Shown: piece by piece, positions 29,150-35,861 of the stretch
Layout: each line of letters starts with the position of its first letter
How positions within the stretch are numbered: the first letter of the stretch is position 1
Source of the DNA: Omphalotus guepiniiformis
Lineage: Eukaryota; Basidiomycota; Agaricomycetes; Agaricales; Omphalotaceae
Direction: 5' to 3'
DNA: 35,861 bases
Assembly (NCBI GenBank): GCA_028554645.1
Contig: JAQOOI010000039.1
Coordinates: 1 to 35,861 of the forward strand
Translations under genes and position numbers: made by a program
Notes under the pieces: generated by a model
The model's database searches: none
What the model was told of the DNA's origin: nothing
Seen by the model: the letters and a program-made list of their open reading frames with translations, nothing else

Positions 29150-30430
29150 ATAGTCAAATTTTATGTCAGATTTGAGTTAAATTTCACATCACTTTTTAAA
29201 GCACTACTTAAATCTAAGTAACATTTGAGTATTTGAGTGAAAGACTCACATTATTATATCAAGCACTTAGCTCAATAACTGTTTCAAGCAGTGATTACAG
29301 TTGATATTTCAGACATATCCCCATATCAAACATTGAATCATTGTATGTGGAGTTGAATCTCACATTACACTAGATCAAGCCATGGGCTCAGTCACTATAT
29401 CAAGTACTCAAGAATGCTATGTTAAATTTTAAGCCACATTCCCTATGTCAAGCAGGTAGTGATTTTAAGTAACATTTCCTATGTCAGGCAGTCAGTGATT
29501 TTAAGTAACATTTGAGTGCAAGACACTCCATTATATCAAACACTCAGCTCAATCACTAATTCAAGCAGTGATGATAAGTAAGATCTCAGACTTTAAAGCA
29601 GATTCTAAGTAACATTTTTGAGTCAAAGACACATTATTGCATGCAGTGATTACAAGTAAGAGTTCAGACATACCTTCATATCAAACATTGAATGATTTAA
29701 TGTGAAGGTAAATCTCACATCACTATATCAAGCAATGGGCTCAATCAGTACATCAAGCATTGAGTGATCTTAAGTGAGTTTTAGTTGGATTTCACATTAC
29801 TATACTAAGCACTGAGTGTCAGATTTAAGTCAGATTTCCTATATCAAGCACTAAGTGATTTTAACATTTGAATGCCAAACACATCATCATATCAACTTGA
29901 GCAGTTATCTCAATCACTAGTTCAAGCAGTGATGATAAGTAAGACCTCAGACATATTCCATATCAATCACTGAGACCTCCTAAAGTGACATTTGAGTTAA
30001 TACATTCATCCTGTTTTGAAGCACTGAGTACTCTTGTGTGAAATTTGGGTTGCATCTCACATCACTATAGGATGATCACTATTCCACCCAGTAAGTAATC
30101 TCAAGTGACATTCAAGTTAAACTCCACATCATTATATCAACCACTCAGTGATTTTAAGTCAGATTTGAGTTAAAATTCCTGATTTAAGCACTCAGTAATT
30201 TTATGTCAGATTTGAGTTAAAATTTTTGATTCAAGCACTAAGCTGATTTTAAATGACATTTGAGTTAAATCTCAGATCATTATATCAAGCATTGAGTAAT
30301 TTCATGTGACACTTGAGTTAAATCTAACATCACTAAATCTATCAATGAACCCAATCACTATATCAAGCACTGAATGATTTTATGTGAGGTTTGAATTAAA
30401 TCAGCACTGGGTGATCTTGTGGGACACTTG
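29150..30430. repeat. AT-rich minisatellite, degenerate unit of about 70-90 bp
   Basis: Recurrent elements are ATATCAAGCACTGAGTGATT, TTAAGTGACATTTGAGTTAA and ATCTCACATCACT, in roughly the same order many times over about 1.28 kb with much divergence. It fills the space where the 5' part of the integrase-bearing element would be expected. No coding frame is seen. Confidence 0.8.
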
Positions 30431-30460
30431 CACCTGATCAGCCCACATAAACCATCAAAT

Positions 30461-30493
30461 TAGACGGAACCATCCGCCGCGTGGTTCCGTCTA
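30461..30493. other. perfect 12-bp hairpin, CpG-rich
   Basis: TAGACGGAACCA (30461-30472) and TGGTTCCGTCTA (30482-30493) flank a 9-nt loop TCCGCCGCG. It marks the end of the AT-rich minisatellite. A partial repeat TTAGACGGC follows at 30495. Confidence 0.8.
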
Positions 30494-30681
30494 GTTAGAC
30501 GGCTTACCGGGCATCATGCCTTTCCTCTGAAAACGGCTCGCAATTTAGGGGACTTGAAGCTTTTGAGAGTGCTCGGGTAAGTAAGGTATGGGTGTCCTGT
30601 CATCAACGTGCTGACGCACGACTCGTCACGCGTCTCGCTTCTCTCCTGACCTTTCCGACACCGTCCGTACCTCTCCGCTCG

Positions 30682-30697
30682 TCGTCGAGCTCGACGA
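30682..30697. other. 16-bp perfect palindrome
   Basis: TCGTCGAGCTCGACGA reads the same on both strands. It lies in a CpG-rich, pyrimidine-rich stretch upstream of the frame at 30840. Confidence 0.8.
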
Positions 30698-30839
30698 GCT
30701 CAACATTTCCTTATATTTCCTTATATTTCACCTCTACACCTCCAATAAGATTTCCCCTGCACTATAAGCTCAACCTCGTACCTTTCAAGCTATACTTGTG
30801 GACTTAATAGCTCTTATTCTCATGTAACACACTACTCTT

Positions 30840-31139
30840 ATGTCCCCGGCCATTGAGCCCAAACGGCTCCCTCCCACTGTTCCTGCCAGATCCCGCCCAG
30901 TTCTCAACCAAACACCTCCAAACAAGGACACATCTGCTCCTCAGCATGTCCTCTTGGGGATCTTACCACCCGCTTTCCCACGGGTCCATCCGTTCCCACG
31001 ATGTGAGCAGATCTCTGGCCCTTCTCTGAAGGGCCTCTCCCAGGCTTTGTCAAGCTCAGATCCTCTGCCTCCTGGGCCAGATCAGGGAGGTAGGAGTCTG
31101 TTTGCACTTGTTTGGTCCCAGGACACCCCCTCACACTAG
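30840..31139 (+). CDS. hypothetical 99-codon ORF, low confidence
   Basis: Starts at an ATG after a pyrimidine-rich leader with a repeated TTTCCTTATA (30707-30728), which looks like a promoter/leader. The protein is Pro/Ser-rich (MSPAIEPKRLPPTVPARSRP) with no domain. It could be the N-terminus of a gag after an LTR (30418 to about 30829, TGTGGG...AACA), but neither the LTR nor a primer-binding site is demonstrable. An opposite-strand frame covers most of it. Confidence 0.25.
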   Translation: MSPAIEPKRLPPTVPARSRPVLNQTPPNKDTSAPQHVLLGILPPAFPRVHPFPRCEQISGPSLKGLSQALSSSDPLPPGPDQGGRSLFALVWSQDTPSH

Positions 31140-31220
31140 CAAGAACTGCATCCATGCACCCACTCTCTCTCTGTGTGCCCTTCAGTGCAGGCACACGCAG
31201 GTCCAGAGACCTGTTATTTT

Positions 31221-31500
31221 GCACAGGCCAGATCCCAGACAAACAGGAGTCAACATCTTATGTTTGGCTGTATTTCTACTCTAACCAACCATACCCACTA
31301 CCCTGCCAAGTCATGGAACTTCTGCTTTCCCGCGGCCTCCACTGCAACCTCATATGTGAACCACACACATGCTCAGGTTGCTGGCACTTTATACAGACTA
31401 GATCCCAGACAAACAGGAGTCAACACCTTATGTTTGGCTGTATTTTGTCACATCTCACCGCTGCCTACCCTGCTGTCAAGTCTTAAACCTTCTGCTTTCC
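31221..31500 (+). repeat. 170-bp tandem duplication
   Basis: GATCCCAGACAAACAGGAGT with the following TTATGTTTGGCTGTATTT occurs at 31231 and again at 31401, with CTTCTGCTTTCC later in both copies. Confidence 0.8.
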
Positions 31501-31569
31501 TGTTGGCTTCACTGTACACTGATACATATATCACAGATGTTTGTTATGTACATCTTGTCTTCTTAGTAT

Positions 31570-31780
31570 GCAGTAGGGTTAGGGGTTATTAGAGACTAGT
31601 AGGGTCCAAGATAGGGTCTGAAAGGTAGGATGAGTAGGGTCTGAGTAGGGTCTGAGAGACTAGAGTGTGTAGTGTGCAAGTAGGGTCTGACAGAGTGAAG
31701 TGAGTAGGGTTCAAGTAGGGTCTGACAGATTAGGGTGCACAGAGTGAGTAGAGTCTGACAGACCAGAGTGAATAAAATGA
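31570..31780 (+). repeat. TAGGGT-containing minisatellite
   Basis: Starts GTAGGGTTAGGGGTTATTAG and continues with many GTAGGGTCTGA units interspersed with GAGACTAG and AGAGTG. The unit contains TAGGGT and the 5' part contains one true TTAGGGG, so it may have grown from telomeric sequence. Confidence 0.7.
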
Positions 31781-33000
31781 ATTCAGGATGTGCAAATTTC
31801 TGTGGATCAGTTGTTTATTGCATTTGCATCACCTACTCCTAGATCACGCTCCAGGATGGCCATCCTGCACTTTCCCACGCCTCCCCGCGCCCATTCCCTG
31901 GCGCTGAAACTTTTGAAATTTCTGTAGCCCGTAATAATAATCTTTACGACTAGGTCAAAGCTGGAGATATCATCCAGGAGGTCGTATCTACCAGCGCAAG
32001 CTTTCGCCGCGCTTGCGCGGGGAAAGATGCGCCCGGAAATTGACTTTCTTTGACGCGGCTCGACCCCGCGGGGTCGAGCCCGTCTTTGATTTTTCTCTCC
32101 TCACCTCCTCGCTCTTTTGCCTCAAATATCGGTCTATTGTGATCTACAGTCATCTAGGTACCTGCGCATATCATTTTCTTACTATATGCCTTAGGGCGAG
32201 CTCACCGGTATAGGCATGGTCCGCACCGCCCACTTCCCCAAGCGCTCTTGCGGCCTTCTCCGCACCCTGAACAATTTTCAATCCCTTATATCGCCAGGCG
32301 TTTCATAGCTATCACACTACTCTATCTCTTGGCCAAGTCCATTTCCTAGCGCAAGGCATACTGACGTTTAAAAACAGCAAACTCTGTTCTCAGTGTTCCC
32401 GCGCGGAAAGGTCAGCGGGAGTTGCTTACTAAGCAGCCCAGCCGTTTCCTCCACTCTCTCATCTCCGCTTCGCCTTCCCACCTTGCCCCCCTCTTTCTTT
32501 CCGCCCAAACCAACTACTACCTATGGGCGAACGGATCCGGCTCCATTCTACCCCTCTTTCGCAACTTTACTGGGCGAGATGCTCACTGCTCGTACCTGGC
32601 GTCAGTGCTCGTCTCTATTCCACTCCAGAGTCCTCGGAACCCATCACTGCACTTCACATGACGCCGACACCGCTTTCAGAACAATGCCATCCACATCTAC
32701 CAGTTTTCGTCCTGGGCGAGACTTAATACATGCCTTGCATGTCCTGTCGTGCTTCAGATTCAGTGAAAATGTATGTTTCGTCTACTTTTCTACGCATAGA
32801 ACAGCTGAATCGCCAAAATGTAGACCACACCTGCATATATGCACTCACCTGACCATCTACGGCTGCTGCTGACTAAGCAGCCTGCTCAATTCTCATGGTT
32901 ACCCACTCTGGGCGGTGTTGCTCACAGGTCCTGCAAGCCTGGTTATGATTTAAGAGACGCTGAGGTCATTTACATCTGTTCTTATTTCATTCATTAAACA
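31781..33000. other. subtelomeric spacer with GC palindromes, no supported gene
   Basis: Contains an 8-bp hairpin (GCGCAAGC 31994-32001 with GCTTGCGC 32011-32018) and a perfect 24-bp palindrome at 32057-32080 centred on CCGCGG. A 159-codon frame (32393-32872) lacks an ATG start and is a translation of CT-rich DNA, so it is not called. Confidence 0.5.
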
Positions 33001-33465
33001 ATTGCAAGCATGCTGCATCCACAGGTGCAGCCAAACTTATAGTGCCCACCACATTGCAATTTGCATTGAGCGGTGGTTTGTACTGACAACCCCGCCCCTG
33101 CGCTCCCGGCCCGCGTCAGGTCCGGCGGCAGTCAACACAGCCACCAACGCTATTCCTGCGGGGTTATGAGATACTGTGTTCCCGGCCCGCAGCAGGTCCG
33201 GTAGCCACCCTTTCTCAGTCTGGAAAACATAGCCCTGCACTATGCGGACGCTCCAGCCGCACACGCCAGTGTATAACGACCTGTCTTCAGCTGAAGCGCA
33301 TTCAAGCCCTTGTCCTTGAGAATACAGAACTGTATTGATTGTAAACATCATATGAAAGCCCACGTCCGTTCGACTGCATCAATGTGTTGTCATTTATGTG
33401 AAGGGATAAACAATATCGCTTGAGCCGTCGAGCCCTTTATGTAACTACAGCGGGCAAGAGCAGTC

Positions 33466-33515
33466 GTCGCACTGTAGTGCAGTGGGTGCGCGTGCCACGG
33501 AAATGTGCAAGCAGC
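33466..33515 (+). repeat. tRNA-like module, truncated (A-box only)
   Basis: GCACTGTAGTGCAGTGGGTG matches the first part of the modules at 34038 and 34876, but no B-box follows. Confidence 0.55.
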
Positions 33516-34037
33516 ACACAAACAGAAATGATAGTAGAACCCAAGTGTTGAGAATCATGGCTGTAGGTCCGCCCCGGTCCAGGTCCGGTGCATTACCAGG
33601 GTTAGGCGCCAGACAGCCCAACCTTACATACCACATTGCAATCTGCATGAGTAGACATTTTTATTGACAAAATCACCACTGTGCTCCCGCTCCGCATCAG
33701 GCCCGGCGGCAGTCAACACAGTCACCAATTTTGGCTACTCTCTACGGTACTGTGTTCCCGGCCCACAGCAGGTCCGCCAGCCTAGGACACAGACATCAGT
33801 TCTGCTGCCGCTGGCCACTCTACAGGGACATGACATCTGCTGAAGCCCTTTCGAGCGCCGAGCTATTCAATACTCGGGAAGCTCTCAGCCCAACCTGCCT
33901 CCGAGAATATCCAGCTGTCGTATTGAGTGTAAACATCATATGGAAGCCCACGGCCGTTCAGCTCCATAAATGTGTTGTCATTAGGACGTTTGAGCCACAA
34001 TCCCCCTTCCATAACCGTAAATGAAAGGTGTAACCAT

Positions 34038-34122
34038 GGCACTGTAGTGCAGTGGGCACCTGCATGCAACAAACGACAGGCGCCTTTTGTTGAGTGCCCG
34101 GGTTCGATTCCCGCAGTGACCA
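34038..34122 (+). repeat. tRNA-like module with A- and B-box (85 nt)
   Basis: It has A-box TAGTGCAGTGG with a perfect D-stem (GTGC/GCAC), B-box GGTTCGATTCC with four of five T-stem pairs, and a 3' end CAGTGACCA. The 5' acceptor strand GGCACT would pair with AGTGACC if one T were restored. No regular anticodon arm forms. It is a tRNA pseudogene or a SINE head. It could still attract RNA polymerase III, which is an inference from the boxes. Confidence 0.6.
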
Positions 34123-34875
34123 ATAATGGTTTCGGCTAAATCTTTTACTCCAGACCGAAATTAGGTTCTAACGCTGCATGAAATCACACCACAATGAGGT
34201 CAAGTGCAGATTAGGGGTTGCTCAAAACGTGTTCAAAAAATATTTTGTTTTGAGCGCTCAACCCGCATATTGAACAATAAATATACAGAGAAACACACCT
34301 ATTTTCCCTTGTCAAATGTGAATAGTTATGAGCAGAGCTTCATTCAAATATGACGCATAGAGCAGTGGTTTGTACTGACAACCCTGCCACTGCGCTCCCG
34401 GCTCGCAGCAGGTCCGGCGGCCTGTGACACAGACATCAATTCTGCCGCTGGCCACTCTGGGGCTAGGAGGTTAGGTATAATTCAAATACAACGCATAGGG
34501 TAGATGGTTGTGCTGCTGCTCCAGCCAACCCTGCCACTGCACTCCCGGCCCGCAGCAGGTCCGGCGGCCTGTGACACAGACATCAATTCTGCTGCTGGCC
34601 ACTCCGTCTGGGGTAACGCGCTTCCCGCATGGTGGCCGTGTGTTACCTTAGATACATAGCCCTGCAATGTGCAGACGCTCCAGCCGCACACGCCAGTATA
34701 TAACGACCTGTCATTAACTGAAGCGCCTTCAAGCCCTTGTCCATGAGAACACCGAACTGTATTGATTGTAAACATCATATGAAAGCCCACGGCCATTCGA
34801 CTGCATCAATGTGTTGTCATTCGGATGTTTGAGCCACAAGCCCCTTCCATAACTGTAAATGAAAGGAGTAACCAT

Positions 34876-34958
34876 GGCACTGTAGTGCAATCGGCGCGCG
34901 TGTCATGCAAACGTGGCAGCTACCACCTCGTGGCAGGGTTCGACTCCCGCAGTGACCA
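34876..34958 (+). repeat. tRNA-like module with A- and B-box (83 nt)
   Basis: Same start (GGCACTGTAGTGCA) and same end (CCCGCAGTGACCA) as 34038-34122. B-box GGTTCGACTCC; D-stem GTGC/GCGC. The middle differs strongly, and a TGTCA/TGGCA stem could form an anticodon-like arm. The 5' and 3' halves are conserved while the middle is not. Confidence 0.6.
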
Positions 34959-35260
34959 TTAATTCGTTTGGCTAGAATTTTACTCCCGACTAAATGAAAA
35001 ATTAGTTTTTAACGGTGAGGGGATGAATGCAGTATGTTGCACTTACCCTGCGATGATGGGCCTACCATTCCCGTAGCGCTTGAAATGTCTCCAAATGTTA
35101 GATTGTGAGCGTTCAACCCGCATATTGAACGATGTATTGAGAAGAACACGTATTTTCATTTGTTTTTCTATCATTCAAATGTGAACAATTAGAGGAGCGT
35201 GATCTTAGAATCCAAGTGTTGAGAATGCTGGCTGTAGGTCCGCTCCGGTCCGCACCGCCT

Positions 35261-35748
35261 CCAAGAGGCCAAACAATTGCTGTTGAAACTAGCTGGTTGG
35301 AGCAAGCATCACAATATCTACAGTAAACATGTGTGATACTCCCACCTCCTTATGTCATTCCACCCAAGTCGAGGATTCTTTTGTAGGTATCAATCCTGGC
35401 ACCCTTCAAATTCTATATATACCACACAAGGTAGAGTCTCACGCTGAACATTTGCAGAAATATTCCGCAATAAAGCCTCTTACACCATCCAGTGACCTAT
35501 TCAAGCATTAAGGCGACACCTTTGAACTACTAAACACCATGAGAATACACAGATCCCTTGTAATCATGATTCTTTCATCACCAGCCAAAAGGATCTTTTG
35601 TGCTATTTGAAATGTTCATCTGGAGAGAGATGCCCCAAACGGTGCTGATCACCAGAGGTAGGTTCATGATCCCTGAGATGCCTGGATTATCTATACCTGA
35701 AATTTCCTACTTTTCAAAGTAATGGATGACGGTATGGATTCTGATCAC
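35261..35748. other. telomere-proximal spacer, no supported gene
   Basis: The last single-copy-looking DNA before the telomere. One 60-codon frame (35329-35511) has no supporting feature. Confidence 0.5.
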
Positions 35749-35861
35749 TTAGGGTTAGGGGTTAGGGGTTAGGGGTTAGGGGTTAGGGGTTAGGGGTTAG
35801 GGGTTAGGGGTTAGGGTTAGGGGTTAGGGGTTAGGGGTTAGGGGTTAGGGGTTAGGGGTTA
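35749..35861 (+). repeat. telomere, (TTAGGGG)n
   Basis: About sixteen head-to-tail units, nearly all TTAGGGG with two TTAGGG units (at the proximal edge and near 35815), running to the last base. The G-rich strand points outward, so this is a right chromosome end. The junction CTGATCACTTAGGG is abrupt. Confidence 0.97.

Larger units (their letters stand above)
33045..35260. repeat. subtelomeric repeat block, about three diverged copies
   Basis: Landmarks recur in order. CTCCCGGCCCGCAGCAGGTC or variants lie at about 33098, 33183, 33683, 33757, 34393 and 34541. GTAAACATCATATGAAAGCC lies at about 33340, 33930 and 34768. A tRNA-like module follows near 33466, 34038 and 34876; CAACCCGCATATTGAAC lies at 34258 and 35115; GTGTTGAGAATC/G lies at 33546 and 35216. 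Minus-strand frames in copies A and C (33037-33363, 34482-34796) share GFHMMFTINTV and SLYTGVCGWSV, but copy B lacks the equivalent frame, so coding is doubtful. Confidence 0.8.

Noticed and set aside
30418..30829. A 412-bp LTR ahead of the frame at 30840
   Set aside because: TG...CA limits can be drawn, but no partner LTR, primer-binding site or downstream pol was found.
32393..32872. 159-codon plus frame near the subtelomere
   Set aside because: No ATG at the start, translation of CT-rich DNA, several alternative frames in the same place.
33037..34796. Minus-strand frames sharing GFHMMFTINTV as a subtelomeric gene family
   Set aside because: Shared only because the DNA repeat is shared; copy B does not keep the frame and lengths differ.
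34038..34958. Functional tRNA genes near the telomere
   Set aside because: No regular anticodon arm, acceptor stem needs an inserted base, and the middle is unrelated between copies.

Overview
The window looks like the right-hand end of a chromosome from a filamentous basidiomycete, probably an agaricomycete. The last 113 bases are a TTAGGGG telomere running 5' to 3' to the edge. The genes have many 45-65 base introns with GTNNGT donors, CTAAC-type branch sites and YAG acceptors. The transposons are fungal Ty1/copia and Ty3/gypsy types, and one gene carries a fungal T5orf172 (GIY-YIG-like) domain. The organism assignment is inference; no species can be named.

Layout. 1-14.1 kb is a CpG-poor graveyard of nested, decayed mobile elements: a Ty1/copia element at 7.66-9.52 kb and two further copia fragments, tRNA-derived SINE-like copies, a 240-250 bp LTR-like repeat present twice in opposite orientation, and dispersed pieces of an unrecognised protein family. 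At 14.13 kb a short interstitial CCTAA tract marks a change to CpG-richer DNA. From 14.6 to 20.1 kb the minus strand carries two arrays of tandemly reiterated exon-intron cassettes (14.70-15.48 and 18.47-20.08 kb). Between them lie a broken T5orf172 gene, a broken acyl-CoA ligase (ANL) gene and a plus-strand gene fragment.

From 20.1 to 22.3 kb no convincing gene is seen, but there is a polypurine-tract-like site. The best gene of the window follows: a 10-exon, 660-codon gene of unknown function (22.30-24.83 kb), every junction in frame. A second multi-exon gene (25.67-27.06 kb) breaks at one exon junction. Convergent to both is a long Ty3/gypsy integrase frame (27.27-29.03 kb) with its catalytic triad intact but no reverse transcriptase; its 5' side runs into a 1.3 kb AT-rich minisatellite. 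From 30.4 kb to the telomere are GC-rich palindromes, a TAGGGT-like minisatellite and about three copies of a subtelomeric repeat ending in tRNA-like modules.

The two unknown genes lie antisense between the integrase and the polypurine-like site, so they may be passengers of a large LTR element. A 13-base motif, GAGTATCTAACTC, recurs across 21.4-28.9 kb and repeatedly supplies the intron branch site of the second gene. The two cassette arrays, the antisense gene pair and the shared branch-site motif are the least ordinary parts.
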